Assembly: GCA_949710005.1 (NCBI GenBank)
Contig: OX453272.1
Location: forward strand, 2,614,196 to 2,678,195
DNA from: Ricordea florida
Lineage: Eukaryota; Cnidaria; Anthozoa; Corallimorpharia; Ricordeidae
DNA: 64,000 nucleotides
Reading direction: 5' to 3'
Shown: positions 27,470 to 50,856 of the stretch, piece by piece
Layout: each line of letters opens with the position of its first letter
Position numbering within the stretch: position 1 is the stretch's first letter
Notes under the pieces: generated by a model
The model's database searches: none
Told to the model about the DNA's origin: nothing
The model's input: the letters and a program-made list of their open reading frames with translations, nothing else
Translations under genes and position numbers: made by a program

Positions 27470-30400
27470 TTTTGCTTCTTCACTGACGGTAAGCACCACA
27501 AAGCGCGTGAACTTGATATGATTACCCTTGGAAATCATGCACTGCGGACATACATGACACGATTACCCGTGACCTTGAGTGTCCTTGAGATGATTGTTGT
27601 ATAATCTGCAGTTATGACGTCACAGGCGCCGATGTCGAAAATTCACTGTGCGCTTTCGGCCAATAAGAAAAGAGAGTGAGTTCAATGTATAATAATGTAA
27701 AATTTCTGTTCGAAGAAGCAAAAATTCACTAGAATTTTATTTTCTATAGCTTGACGACTGATGCTAAAAATTTCTAGATGACCGTTCAATTCATATACCA
27801 TTTTCGTAGCATATCTAATAAATTTACTACAATTTTCTAAAGTTTAATTTTTCGCATTTCTGTCCTCAAGTTAGCCTATTTTTCGTAGAAAAAGGAATCA
27901 GAAAAAAATTCTCACATTCGTAAACCTTAAAATTTCATACAAAATTTTCGGGGAAATAATGAGGCCCATGTATTGTTTCGAAAAGACTCAAGTTGTCCCA
28001 GGACGACCGAACAGATAGAAATTTTATAGCGCCCGCGCTTAGAATGCATTTCTAGATATCTGAAAGTACTTCGCATAGCCTAAAAATTGTTTTCAGTGCA
28101 TTTGAGGAAATCGTCGTTGGCTGCTCCTGTCTGTCTGTTCCCGCCAGGTGGTGGAGTAACAAGTAAAATTTTGCCTGTTCCTTTTCTGTCTCCCCTCTCT
28201 GTTCAAGCGGTCTTGTTAGGGACCATCATTATCAGGTAGGGGTACAGTAAAAATAGAGGAGGGAGGGGGGGCACAATGTAAACTCACAGCTTCAGTGAGC
28301 GGGGGAAGTAAATTTCTGGGAAAGTAGGGGGGGGGGGGGGGGTAACTGAAAAACTGACTTTAAGATTCAAATACCAAAGATATTTCCCAGATACTGATGT
28401 CGAATGGGTTACAGTACAAAGCAAGTAAGGGATTCAGGTGTATTTACTATATTTGTAGGTGGTGGTTGCGGGAGAGGGGGGTTCCTTATAATTTGAAGGG
28501 GGGTCAGAGCTAATTTGCCTTTGTTGAGAGGAGGGGTATTGAGTAATATTTCTCCTTGCGGAAATTTCAGTTTCGAGGGGGAGCGGGATTTCTTGTTTTT
28601 ATAGGGATGATATGCGAAATTGGCAAGGGAAACAGAACGGGATACGGGATTTTAATTCCAACGTGACTTCGATCATCCTAGTTGACCAGTGCAAGAACCG
28701 CAAGCTGGCGGAAATGAACCTTTAGTGCGTATAGCTGTGTAATGAATAGCAACGGCTATGTACCCTGCAGGACTTGTCAAACGTGTCCATTATCGCTTAC
28801 TCCACGTTAGTATCAAACCGTATGAGTCCTATTGCGTTTATTCAACAAATTACTAATTAATGAAAAAACGTCTTTGAAAATGGGGCAGGATCGGGATTCC
28901 CAAGTAAAAAACTGCGGGATGGCGGGATTAACAGGAAAAAATGGGTGGGAAAGCGGGATCTGAGAACCCTCTTGTGGGCCCTCTTATCCATTCAATCTGA
29001 ACGTTGCTAACGGCAAATATCGAGAAACAAATGAAAGCACGAGGCCGCTTCTGCCGAGTGGTTTTATTTGTTTCGGGATGTTTGGATACCACAATCAAGC
29101 CCGTAGCACGAGTTTCTTAGATTGCTTCTCAAAGTACCTACATTAATTTCACCTAAATCGTAATACTATTCCTGACTATTACTACGTTCTTTTCATTGGT
29201 TGAATAATTTTGGACATCATTATCAGCTACCATTCCTCTGTTGTCTCTGGGGAATTCAATGTGTATGCTAAATGTATGGTGGGCAACTGGAAAGGAAGGA
29301 CTGGACTGGACGTTATTAAACGACGTTGATATTTAACTAAAAATATAACGACAACCATTTCTATTTAGTTATTAACCAGCGGAGAATTTTTTCAACACTT
29401 TCAATATGTTTTGAGGAACAAAAACGAAAAATCGAACAATGCTGCCTGTAACTTTAAATCAAGTCATGCTACTATTTCGTGAATACAATGCACAAATTAA
29501 CTGCACAAGAATGTAGAGCAGCTCAGTCACTTACTTTTCTTTTTTGTATATTTTTTATATACAAATTACCATCGGTACTGGAGTACAAGCCAACATACAC
29601 AAAAAAAAACGTGTTGTCATCAAGCGTTTTAGTGTTATCGGTACAGTTACGTTAGCGTGGTTTCGTGTGAAATGCGCGTTTGTGTGATAAGAACTGCAAC
29701 GTGATAAAAAACTTCCCTATAGTGGTGTTCCGCCGTCCGAGATGACTAAACTTGAGAGTAAAATAAACAACAACAAGAAAACTTCTCTTCCTTTAGAAGT
29801 AAAGAGCATATAGTGTGCCAGATCTGACAATATGGACGTGTTTCCCCAAGGGCGCGAGTCCTGGTATACACCCAGAGTTTATATTGCAGTGTGCAGAACA
29901 AGAGCTCCTTTCGGAGCGTGTAGTGGTTTGAAATAACTGTAGTAATAAGAAGCCACGTAACTTGATAGACGGCCAGGTATTTTATAGTTTTCCCCGTTTT
30001 TGTTGTTCAGAGTATAAATATTACGTTTTATTATGCAGAGGGTACGCTCACCCATGAGATATTGTTCTTGCTATTCGAACCTTAAGTGTTTATTATCTTC
30101 TCGCCACCGTATGATACCTATAAATATTGAAGCGTTACATCCGATACACGATACGCGACCGCAACAAAGGTCAATCCCTTCAGGCTTGTCTAGCCCAATG
30201 TCCAGTCCAGGGTCCAGTCTATATTTTCCAGTTGGCCATTTATGGCAGTTTTGCTCATGACAGAAAGTAAGACACCTTATTTCAAAATGGCCGCCATTTA
30301 AATATTTTTTTGTTTTTATTCAAATCATCACTTGATGCCTCGTTCTTAAGCTAAAATTCAAAAGAAAAATTTTACCTTGTTAGTTCCGAAGCGTTATTTT

Positions 30401-32380
30401 GGAATTTCCAGTTTATTACATCAAAATAGGTGTTATTCGTTTAATTTATTGTGTTATTGGATGTGTAGTTTTTCTTATTTGCATTTTATGCTATGCGTGA
30501 ATGTAGATATCCAATAAAAACGCCATATGTGCTTTTAACTGGATATCTAGATTCTAGTGATATTGATATGCGATTTTACGTTTTTACAATGTGTCTAGAT
30601 TCATGCATGTGACGAAATACTTTTCCCTCATTGGCTGATAACGTCATGAATAATTAATGCATAAGAATAAATAATATTCACTTTGGGAAAAAAACGATAG
30701 TAATCATATAGACTATAATCTGACCATAATTAATAAGAAATGCCCCTTCTTAGCCGAAAGCGACAGTAACTGTCGTCAGAAATGCTGTCCGAACACTCCG
30801 ATGAAGACTCGTGTATGTCGGCTATGTTCGTTGTCGCTACAGGCGGTTATCATGCTACAAATCAATCGTGCACTAGCTTGTGACTGGCTCTACCAAACCA
30901 ATTCGCGGGTGAGACGATCTAAAAATAACCTTACTTGTGAAAACGTTGTTTCACAGACCCAGTATGGGAGTTGCACGCTCAGGGTAATGGGCTCCTGACC
31001 TTGGTGAGATGAATCGGATTACAGCTCTACGATAATTTGTTTGCGAATCACTAGCTCTAACATGAAATCCAAAATTTTAATTAAAGAATATAAAATTATT
31101 GCCGTAACAGAGAACGTGAAAATTTTACTGCAGCACCCAAGCAGGCGTCAGTCGAATCAATTTTCGATTCTCGGTGGACGTACCAGCTAGATAAGCATCG
31201 ACATCCTAAAACATTACAACACGCCGTATTATATATATATAGTTAAAAGAAGTTGGAGAAAAGAAATATTTCAAATTAAATTATCTCGCTGGTTTATTAG
31301 GAGTCAAGATTAGTCATCAATGAGCCGTAGGATATTTGATACAAACATATGCATGTTTCCCTGCGGATATCTATAATTATATTCAATAATGAACGCAGTT
31401 CCTTGGAATTTTTTGTCGGTAAAATTTCCTTTTGGACAGGTTTTAAATACACAGAAAGTATTTGTAAAATTTGATAGCGACTTTTGTTCCCTTATTTCAC
31501 AAAATAGTCTTTGCATGGTGAGTAAAAACAACAATCTCGTAAAAGAATGACAATATGCTAATTAGTTCTTCTTTTCATAAAATTGGCCTGTTTTGAAACT
31601 GTCTTGATAAGTGGACGTCAAAAAACCCAATTTAACTTTTACATACAACTAAAGATGATTATTCCAGCACATCGAAATTGAATTGAGCATGGCGACATGC
31701 TGAATATCCAATTTCAACTTTCGAGGTATAACAGAGCATTGTCAACAAGTTCCTCTCTCAAAAATGTGTTGATTTGTGTTGTCTCTGATGTCAAAGACAT
31801 CGTCTTTAAACGGTAAGTATTCAATATTCGTTTTATGGTCTTTTCTAGCAGCAAGATGGCTTTTAGTTATTCCCTGTTTTTGTTAATTAATTTATTCATT
31901 TTTTTTTTTTTTGCTATCGGCCGTGTAACGGTCTTTCCCAAATATTCTCGGAACTCGATTGTATTTTCAAAACAAAATAAGCAAGCCAACATCTCTCCAA
32001 AAACCAAAAATTAAGGCATTTAAGATTTTGAATGTGGCCACTGGCTCCCCCTGATCAATATTTATGCCCACTCGCTCTTAAGAGTGAATCTCACAATTTT
32101 TACCCAAAATGTCCAGCTAAGCACTGAGAGAGTTATTTTCAAGCTTACTCATTTGGGTCGGTTGCGAAGCGCTGGACGATCCACGGTAGCGGCATAATCA
32201 GTAACCCGTGAAGCATCTTGTGAAAATATTGTAGTCTCTGGGATGGGAATCTCTGCTCCTTCATGTTTACATGAACCACAGTCTTAAGTACTAAACTGAC
32301 CACACATCGAACGAACGATGACGTTTATTACAGCTCAAATTTTAACGTAGCCGTCGTTCATTCTGCGATAGACCGAAGCT
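27470..32380. other. Host noncoding region
   Basis: No gene-like frame, RNA gene or transposon end is recognisable in nearly 5 kb. A G-rich belt (28255-28570) with a G run at 28327-28341 stands out in composition. Short open frames (30033-30260, 30801-30998, 31310-31534) lack recognisable motifs. Confidence 0.5.
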
Positions 32381-33420
32381 GTGGGAGTATTATCCTCAGA
32401 TATGAGTAAGGCATTTGACTCTGTTAGCCCTAAACCTCCTGCGCTCGTATTCCTCTCACAGACAATAGGGTTCTGTGAATAGTCAGTGGAAAAATACAAT
32501 AAGAGGTTGTCCTTAGGGATCTTCGTTTGGTCAATTTAAAATGATCTCACTAATGTAACTGAGGAGAAAATGTCTATGTATGCAGACGATCGCCAAATTT
32601 TTGCCTTGGGCTTATCTGCTAGTATTTTTGAAGGGAAACTGCTGAGTGTAGGTAGCAAAATTACCAAATGGTACAAGGAAAACCTGCTACAAGTGAATGT
32701 TTAGAAATATCGATCCATGTTACTGGGTCCTGGAACTGACGCAAATAATATAACCCTGCATATAGATGGCCTAACATAGAACAATTGAAATCTATCAAAT
32801 TGTTCGGTGTACTCCTGGACTCTGAACTTAATTTTAGTGAGCACGTTAGTTCCGTTTGTAAAACGACAAGCGAACAGATGGGAGAAGAAAGCTTATACCC
32901 ACTCTAAATTACAACTTTACAAAGCTGTCATATTGCCCCACTTCATACTGCAGTACTATTTGGCATTTCTGCAGAGCCTCAGACAAACGTAACTTTGAAA
33001 GATTACACTTAGAGAGAGCACTTAGAGTAGTTTTCAATAATGAATCAGTCTCCTATGATGACGAGCTGCTGAGCCGGCTGGCTGAACTCCCTTCACTGGT
33101 CAACAGAAGGCTTCAGGAAATTACAATCCTCGTGTTCAAGGCGAAGTAGAATCTACTTCACAGTCAAATACAGGAACTTTTGACTTTGAAAGCAGACTGT
33201 GATAGGAGATGTTCTTTAATAAACTAGGATTTCAATATCCCTCGTTATAATGCGATTACTGAATATGGAAAGCATTCGATGAGATACTATGGCCCTATCC
33301 TCTGGTCGTACTGAAGATAGTCTGCACAGATTTAAGACTAAAATTAGGAGAAGGGACCTGACTGACGTAAGTGATGATGGCTACATCAACTGTATGCTTT
33401 GTAATAATTAACTTTGAGAC
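32380..33420 (+). pseudogene. Degenerate non-LTR retrotransposon reverse transcriptase
   Basis: The palm motif appears as MSMYADDRQIFALG near 32570, with the usual KITKWYKENLLQVN downstream. Farther on, ERALRVVFNNESVSYDDELL and LPSLVNRRLQEITILVFKAK match the C-terminal region of CR1/L2-like ORF2 proteins. Several stops and frame changes separate these blocks. It is a dead, 5'-truncated copy. Confidence 0.7.
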
Positions 33421-33535
33421 TCTATGTCATTGATTCTACTATTTTTAAGCATTGTTATCTCATATTATTTTATTTTTGTGTCACCAATTAGTGCTATGCG
33501 CTAGAGATCCTCGACACATTAATTAAGTCCACTAC

Positions 33536-33536
33536 A

Positions 33537-33580
<44 letters not shown>

Positions 33581-33642
33581 GAGTACGACTATACGACTAC
33601 TTCTTCTACTTCTACTTCTTCTTTTTCTTCTTCTTCTTCTTC
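33536..33642. repeat. (CTA)n and (CTT)n microsatellite
   Basis: A long CTA run grading into CTT-rich sequence. Confidence 0.9.
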
Positions 33643-33876
33643 ATGCAAGGGGCGTTGTCAGCCGGAGTATGTTTGATATGTCAGCTTGTCAAGGTCTGGT
33701 CCAATCACAGTTTAAATAAAACAATTTTAACCAATTAATGTGCGTGCGTCATTTGCAATCTTAGTCGGATCACTTGTTTTCCTTTTTCTCGAAACTGTAA
33801 CTGAGAATTAACTCACAACCGCGGAGGGTTATAACACTGATAAATAAACCCCATTCTGGCTTACTGGTATATGGGA

Positions 33877-33990
33877 GGATAATGCCCTTGGCTGAGAGAT
33901 TGTCCTCAAAATTTCACATATGCCCTCGAAGCGTCGCAACTCGGCCAACTGTTCATTTTTCGGACAATCTCTCAGCCGCGGGCATAATCC
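33877..33990. repeat. Imperfect inverted repeat
   Basis: GGATAATGCCCTTGGCTGAG plus AGATTGTCC pairs with GGACAATCTCTCAGCC plus GCGGGCATAATCC across a loop of about 55 bases. It may be a hairpin-forming MITE remnant. Confidence 0.6.
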
Positions 33991-34173
33991 TTCGATACAC
34001 AAGCTGCCAGAGGGGTTTATTTACTAAAGACCTCGTCGTTTGTGAAATGATGATGAACATTTTCCGCCTGGAGAATGTGTGAAAGGAGAAGTTTTCACTA
34101 CTGTCGCGGGCAAACTCGGAAAAATCAAATAGACTTCTCCCTCTTTTACCTTACGGTGGTACAAATTACTTAA

Positions 34174-34937
34174 GGGGGCAGTCTAGTCAAATTTCAGAGA
34201 AATGTTCTAAGCATCTTTAAAACAACAGAGCTCTGTAACGATTTTATAGAAAACAATGAAATTTTCACCAGAGCATCCCTTCAGGATGACCTACACAGGA
34301 AGGTGTAATTTGAGATGAAGTAGTTAAAAGATAGTTAATGATTAACTCCTGAATTTGACCTTATCAGCTGAGGGTTGCCGTCTGCCCCACATACTTGTTA
34401 TGTGCAGAATTCATTGAAAATGAATTCCACTTTCTATCCATAACTAACATGGATTGAACTATGATCCTATGGAGCGGTTTCGGGGTAAGGCCATAAGTGT
34501 TCCCATGGCAACCAAATCCTTCCAAATATGGGTGTAGAACAGATATCTCCTCAAGTATTTAACTTAATCCAATTTCGCTCCATAGGATCATAGTTTACAT
34601 CCTAAAGGCAGTCTGTGCCAAATTTCACAGCAATTGGTCATATACTTAAGCAAAAAGTAGTTAGGGGGAGATGCCTACTTCCGGAAAAAGGCAAATTTGA
34701 GAAAAATGCCCTTAAAGTTGGCACAAATTTAAACTTTTCCTTAACCGTTTCCATGGCAACCGATCGCCATTGGCAGATTACATCACGAAAATCGCTTTTA
34801 TCAGCTTTCACAGGTCAATTTATGTGAAAAAGACTTCGAAAACTTAAAGTAGATGGGTTAAACTATAGTTTTAAGTAAAAATATAAAAAATGGTTGGATG
34901 ACCGAAAATTAACAAAAAATCTGACTAGACGGCCCCC
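34174..34937. mobile_element. TTAA-flanked MITE (764 bp)
   Basis: Ends GGGGGCAGTCTAGTCA and its complement (one mismatch), each bordered by TTAA (34170-34173 and 34938-34941). TTAA duplications are typical of piggyBac-type insertion. An internal inverted pair (CTATGATCCTATGGAGC and CCATAGGATCATAG) is visible. There is no transposase, so it is non-autonomous. Confidence 0.75.
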
Positions 34938-35027
34938 TTAAGTTTATCGACTTGTGTGATTATCCCAATTTCTTGTGTTTCAATTCCCCACCGACGCAGC
35001 ACCAGTTTCTTTAGAAACTACCCCGCA

Positions 35028-35115
35028 ATACATGTCTCCCAATAAAAGTCGAACTTACGACCTTCCGAGTATTGATTCGGACTCTTTAGCAACCAATGAG
35101 CTATAGGAGACTCGT
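35028..35115 (-). mobile_element. tRNA-derived SINE head
   Basis: On the minus strand, TAGCTCATTGGTTG resembles an A box and GTAAGTTCGACTTT a B box, in tRNA-like spacing. A similar B-box half recurs at 35277-35325. It is not a functional tRNA: the cloverleaf arms are poor. Confidence 0.55.
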
Positions 35116-35349
35116 GAGAGAAAGGCCATTAAACTAGGTTTATAAGAAAAAGAAGTTGCTAGGATTTGAATGTCAAAGTCAAAGAGTTATGCAATAATGA
35201 ATACATTATATCTTGAGCCTAGAGCTGAATATGTAAATGATATAATGTTTGATACTGCTAAGAACGAACTCAGATAAAGCAGATCCGAGTCCTCCTAGTT
35301 GGAGTCGAACCTACGACCTTCCGATTACTGGTTCAGAATGTAGTTATGA

Positions 35350-38300
35350 CTTTGGCAGAGATATACGCAGAGATTTCAAACTGTATAATGTTTGCAGACC
35401 GGGCATCAGCATATATACTAAGGTATGTTTTAAGTAACTGGTTTAAAACGTTCTAAGAATTGCGATCACTTCATCGTAAGATATTGGCAATGTGCTTGGT
35501 TCAGTACATTAGGTAGAATAGCTATGCCGGGGACAAGGTGTATCAATTTGGTATCGTTTTGTTCCAAGCCTTTGACGATCCTGCATACTGCTAGAATTTG
35601 AATGTGAAAGTCGAAGGGCTGTGAAAAAGCGGAAATGGTCTATTTTCCAATTGGAAAATATTGGAAAAACACGGAGGTTGCTTTCTCTGAATTTGCATGT
35701 GACAGTGATGAAAAATGTAATTTAAAGGCTAATGGAGAATAAGCAGAATCGAAAGGTAATTATAGAGATATTAATCCTCCAAAAGCAAATTAAAATTGTA
35801 GATTGATTACTTTTTGGTAAGCCCGGCTCAGAGTGTAACTTGCCTTTGAAAGAATGGCTTTTTGGAAATTTATAAAATTGTATGGCAATGCATTTCTTTT
35901 TTCATTGCAACCTGTGAAGAAAAACACTCATTAACGAAAAGAAGTCGATAGCCTAACAATTATTAATGATATTCATAACTGTTTTGTGACTAGTAGCAGG
36001 TGAAGTTGAGTTTGAGGCATTTACGGAAAAGGGAACTTAAGAAAATAATTTCGCCTTACCCTCTTCCACTTATGCGGTTTCAAACGAATTTGTGTACACA
36101 CGATGAAATAATAAACTTATGGAACGAGCCTACAATAATATTACAGATCTATCAAAAAGTGTTAGCGCTTTTACACTGAAACTAAATATTGCATAGAGAA
36201 TTGCAAAGTTTATTTTCCGTTGTGTTAATTGGGTGTATGAACATCGTAACTGAGAATTTATTTATTTCAGTTGGTGGAATCGAATATCACACTTTGTCTG
36301 TCCCATACGAGAGGACATGTATCGTAATTTAATATCGCCTGAGCATAGTTACTACTAACTATGGCCTGAGGTAAAACGAATTTTTTATTATAGTGAAAAT
36401 TGGATGTTATCATTGCTGATTGGACGAACGAAGTTTTAACCAGCAACGTTGATTTGCTGGCGTTTTGTGTGAGTAGGTTTGCAAAAGCTTATTTACAAGA
36501 CACATCACAGAACTGTTAAGATGGAAACAAAATAATACGAGAGAAGTGCCTGTAGGCCGACTTTACGTGTATATGATAAAGTTCGGCTATTCCATGGCCT
36601 TTCTCGTTTGTATATTTTGCATAAACATTTTATTGCACACTTTAATTCTTATTGTGGAGCTCTACCTGCGCACCTATAAACCGAACCCTCGAGGAATGTT
36701 CTAACCCAGAGAACTATAGAACTGTTTCTTTTAAAATAGCTGCCTTTTTCAGACATAGGATGCACTACTGACAGTCGCTTGAAATTTGTCTTTATTGAAC
36801 GCCGCAGTTTTTCGGCGAAGCGAACGGGAAGTAAATAAAGTTTCACAGCAGTTCCAATAGAACAGTGTGGTTCGCTCCTCCTATACTTAAATAATAAATT
36901 ACCATTGCGCCAAAATTTACTCTCTGCAGAGGCTGGGAACGTTTGAACGGCCTAAGGCATTTTCGTCCTCTGCACTTTACCTAGCGCGGGAAAGGGAATT
37001 AATACAATGAAACAAAACCCTCAGACGTTTATTAAAAGAATCAGTCGCAAGCAAGCTAAGGGACTAAAAATCGAACTTTAATGTTAAAACAGGGTGTTAT
37101 TTGAAAGTCTCGAGCTGACTCTTCATGATCATGACCAAGATGTATACGTTTTATTCTGGTGTAGTCGAAAATAAACAAGACGCTTGAGGAGCGTTCACTC
37201 GGGCTTCTTGTTGAACGTTTTACTTGAATATTTACCACGCCTAAAATGTGTACGCAACTACATGCCGGATCCGTGTGGGCAATTTTCGTTACCGGTCACT
37301 CCAGTACCACTTTCTGACGATTATTTGTGCCACCAGTCAGTTCAATTACTCGAATGAAAATCATTATTTTATTGGCGTGTGTACAGCCGCTCACACAAAT
37401 CACGAGCACAGTCATAATATACATACATTGCAGAACGAGATCTGAATTGTAGTACTTTTATTGACATTGGAACATCATTACGTTCATGTACATTAGTCAT
37501 ACTGACAACGTTTTGTAGAAGATCACAGTCGTCAAGAGTATTCTTCATGTCTTTATTCTATCAAGCACATGCAATTCCGGGAAAAAGAGCAAACCAACAT
37601 TTACGATCGCTTTACAAGTATTGAGCCCAATAAAAACCAATAACAGAAACAGGATATTTAACGGAAGAACTAAGCTTAGATATTTAACCCTACTATTCAA
37701 GTTGTTTCTGTCAGTATCCTTGTCCAATTCGCTGCTGTTAGCGCCAGCTTCGAATTTGTGTTCTCCAACATTCCTAAATTTTTCAGCAAGTGATGTGTTC
37801 GTCTCAGTGTCATAGTTTGTTGTTCAATCGGCTAGCACAGTTTTGGCAGCTAACATATGGCTCATTTGTTATCTCGTAGAACTAGTATGAACTCTGCACG
37901 TTGGTCAAGCTTTCAAGCTAGTATTCGTGGATCGACAGCCCATTTCGACAACGCTAGACATCATTTAGTGTGGGCCTATCACGGACGGCGTGTGCGTTTG
38001 TATTTTTGCAAAACGGTCTTCACAAAAACGGCCATTCGGTAAATCATGTTGTTTACATAAAGCGAGCACATGAATTCGCCTTCTCATCCCCAGTTTCCGC
38101 AGTCCACGCAAGGAACGACTGGGACCATGACCCCCCTTTTGGCGACCAAACCGCTAGCATTTTTAGACTCGGGCTCTCCTACGGAAGCCCGAGTAATAAA
38201 TTTAGTTATGAATTATGAGCGTATGCATATCAGAGAGCCTTTGAACACTTATTTTCTGCGACGCAATTTAATGACTTCCCCTTTAAAATTTTTACTTGTT

Positions 38301-39300
38301 TTAAAAGTTCATAATTTATTTATAAAAACAGGCTGGTAAGTTCCCGTTTAGTGGGGAAGATATTTACTAAAGATTATCTTGTTTCAGTCTCTTCAAAGTG
38401 CTGCTCAGAGGAGGGTTCAATCCCGATCTTTTGTTTCACTACGAATCTTACTTATGGCATAGAAACAGAATGATGTTGCCGCTTTTCTTTTGTTTTTTCC
38501 TTGTTAAAAAATTGTCCGGCTCTGTTTTGATCAATTCACCAATAGAGAGAGGTGAGTATAAGATGACTTTAAATTTGTATCCTCAGTGTCGTGTTCGTGT
38601 TCGAAATGGCACATTTGTAGCCCTTACGTATATAAATTCACATTGAATTTCTTGAGTATGCAATACTCTTTTGTAGAAATTAAAATATTATCCGTTTCTT
38701 TTTATCTGTTGTCAGAAATTAAACATATTCACACGTGCACATTTATAGTTGAACTGGTATAGTCACTATTTTGAATGAAGGCTATTCAGTCGCTTGCTAG
38801 AATATCTTCTCTTTTACGGTTTCTATCTGTTGGAGTGAGAATTCAAAGTGATTTCCACAGTTGGTAAATTAAGTCGCTCTCTATTGTGGGGATAGTTTCT
38901 AAAGAAGAAACTCTAGTTGAGCAGGTGTCTTTGCCGTTGCAGAATGCTTTGTTAATGTCCTGTTTTTCTATGTGTTGTAGAAAATTATTCACACATTCAC
39001 AAAGTTGAATTGGTTAAGTCACAGTCTTACTGAGTAGTTAGTCACTTAGCAGAATATACTTCAGGAAGGATTTTGCAATATTATTACGAAGCAAGACAGA
39101 CGTAACACAAAATCTCCTGACAACGGGATGTTTTCACAAACTACTATACCGTTTATTGAATTGAATAGTCTAAAAATGGCTTATTGCTTCTCACCACAAA
39201 ATCGCACACTAAGAGCGCAGACTCCTGATATTGGGCAATACAGGAATGCAACAGCTATGAAATTATTTGCGGTATTTCACCTCATAATGTATCGCTTGTT
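35350..39300. other. Host noncoding region upstream of the PAN/EGF gene
   Basis: No convincing gene or transposon. The frames at 37857-38339 overlap each other and show no known domain. It probably includes the missing 5' exons or first intron of the gene whose exons begin at 39305, but I could not identify them. Confidence 0.45.
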
Positions 39301-39304
39301 TCAG

Positions 39305-48574
<9,270 letters not shown>

Positions 48575-49484
48575 TAATTTGATAAAAATAATAAACAACA
48601 AATTTTTAGAAACAGATTTCACTAAAAAAGTTAACGTTACAAAGCAACGACGTTTCGACCGCTCGATGGTCATTTTCAAGTTGAAAAGTAAATTTTTTTT
48701 TGCATGCGCCTACATATACACAATCGATTATAAGAATGCTAATGAGACTAAACCTCTAAAATATTTACACAGTAACGATACAAGGAAATTACGACGTGAG
48801 TAATAAAAACGTTAAGTAAATAGCTTCGCGCGGATGGAGCCACTCTGTTTGTAAAGTTTTGGTGATATCATTGTGCTTTTTTATTGCACAAGAGCAAAAA
48901 AACAACAACATCTAATTATGATAAGGTCTACCTTTTCTTCTTTTTATCCAGCTATATTTGTCAATTATTCTCCGGGATCGAAGTGACTGGGGACAGAATA
49001 CTTCTAAAGCACCAAAATTAAAGATAATGATTGTTGCAAAGTAAGAATTGAAGCTGGCCATTTTATTTTCTTTGTCCAATTAAAACTCAATTGCAAAGGG
49101 TTGTCTAATACACTCGACAAGACTCTATCGGAAAATGTTTTATTGTTGAAGCGTAATTCGTACGACAAAGAGACTTACAGGACTTTATTTTGCCTATGCA
49201 GTATTAATTGTGTCGTTAATTTGTGGCATTGTTTGGACCTGCCCTGGTCAACGTTTCATTGTGGAAGAATTTTGCTTAATTCCCCTAGTAAAATCTCTTC
49301 GACAAAGCTGCAAAGAGAGAGTTGACGGCGGCCATATTTCAGTAGCTTGTACACCATTTTGTTTTTTTCTCCAAACAAAAACTCCCTGGCACAAGGATTT
49401 CCAAAAATCCCTGCCATCCCGAGGCGGAGAATCAATCAGATTTCTCAAAATGCCAAGGTTGTTGAGTTGGTATATATCAAATGG

Positions 49485-49600
49485 TTGTAGCCTCGACGCT
49501 CATTGCATTAATGACGTAACGATGGTATAATTGTTCTTGTAAACCTGGATATACTGATGATGGTTTCACCTGCGGTATCTTGCCCACAGAAACAGGTAGA
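49485..49600 (+). pseudogene. Degenerate EGF-like exon
   Basis: SLDAHCIND is read in one frame and CSCKPGYTDDGFTCG in another, one base apart, with stops between. The cysteine pattern is that of an EGF repeat broken by a small frameshift. It would follow the exon at 48441-48563. Confidence 0.5.
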
Positions 49601-49706
49601 GGGGTGGGGGGGGCGGGGGGGGGGAGAGGTTATAGTCAATATCAAACTAATGGACAATCCTGACGAACGGATCCAATCTGTTTAAAATTCTGTTCTGTGA
49701 TCGTTA

Positions 49707-50001
49707 GGGACGGACCATTGGAAAAGTGATGGGGGGGAGGGGGTGGGGAAAAAACCCAAAAAAATTCATTGCAAGGAAAAATGCCAAAAAAAAATTCATG
49801 CAAAGGAGAAGGTAAAAAAAAAAATCATGCAGAAGGAAGTTCCAATTGTAAATTTTTCACACGTAGTTAAAAAAAATTCATGCAGAGGGGTTCACCTGAA
49901 AAAAAAATTCCTGCACAAGCAGTGAGCGAAAAAAAAAAATTCGTGCAAGCTGAAAATTCCCCACCCCCCCCCCCTCCATCACTTTTCTAATGGTCCGTCC
50001 C
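49707..50001. mobile_element. MITE with GGGACGG ends, copy 2
   Basis: The same family as 43030-43319, with inverted ends GGGACGGACCATT and TTA on each side (49704-49706 and 50002-50004). Confidence 0.85.
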
Positions 50002-50146
50002 TTACGACTTCTTACACAATCGTGCGCGACTTACTATAAAGCTTACATTACTTCTAGTATACACCAACCCGGTATTTTGAGCAATCTGTTTGGCCCGCCA
50101 CCTCGGGATACTCAACACTATTCATATTCTAGGAAGTGAATAGTAC

Positions 50147-50472
50147 CTGGAGCGTTTACCATTTGTCAACAAAAACCGAAAATTCCAGTTGGAATTTCAA
50201 ATGGTACAACTCATTCCACCAGAAAGTTTCCGGAAAAGATGGAACTCCTCAGACGTATTCCTCTTTTCCCGTTCCAACCGAAATGACCTGAAATTCCCGT
50301 ACCATTTGAAAAATCCCGTCTTTCGATACCGCCATTTTGATATGTTATTGTTTTGTTGGAGCCACGAGATACTCGGGCCTGGCAAAACGCCATACCGGAA
50401 AAATCCTGTACCATTAAAAGAGTTCCATTCCAATCTGATTTTCCATGCAAATAGTAATTAAACGCTCCGGGA
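50147..50472. repeat. Possible MITE with GGAGCGTTTA ends
   Basis: CCTGGAGCGTTTACCATTTG near the start and TAAACGCTCCGGGA near the end are inverted. Purine-rich GGAAAA/TTTTCC tracts in between leave both strands open, explaining overlapping frames without coding meaning. Confidence 0.45.
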
Positions 50473-50607
50473 CTTCTGGTAAACCATTGCCCTTCATTGC
50501 GATTGCTAAAGATTTTCATTCAATATCATTCTTGACTTCCTCTTTTTTTTCTTTTCGCTTAGCCCGGATCCCTAGTAGTAGGTGAGAGTAATTTCACCCA
50601 CACACAT

Positions 50608-50633
50608 GTTGTTGTTGTTGTTGTTGTTGTTGA
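50608..50633. repeat. (TTG)n microsatellite
   Basis: About eight units, next to the left end of element 2. Confidence 0.9.
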
Positions 50634-50856
50634 AATTTTTTGAAAATTTTAATAAAAAATTGTTCAAGGATTTATCAGAAAATTAAACAGACTTTTTGCG
50701 AATGCTTTGCGAAGGAGCCTGACTTGGATAGGTTTTGCACTGACCGCGTGAAGCTTTATTAAAAGAGCTTAATTTGTTGAAAATTATCAGAGTGTTAATC
50801 AGATATTGCAAATAAAAAAATGATTTAAAAAGAAGAATTAAAGTTAAAAATAACAA

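Noticed and set aside
37857..38339. Overlapping small frames as a gene
   Set aside because: No domain, splice structure or codon pattern supports them.
50189..50519. Three overlapping frames on both strands
   Set aside because: Purine-rich inverted repeat without conserved domain; frames are a by-product of composition.
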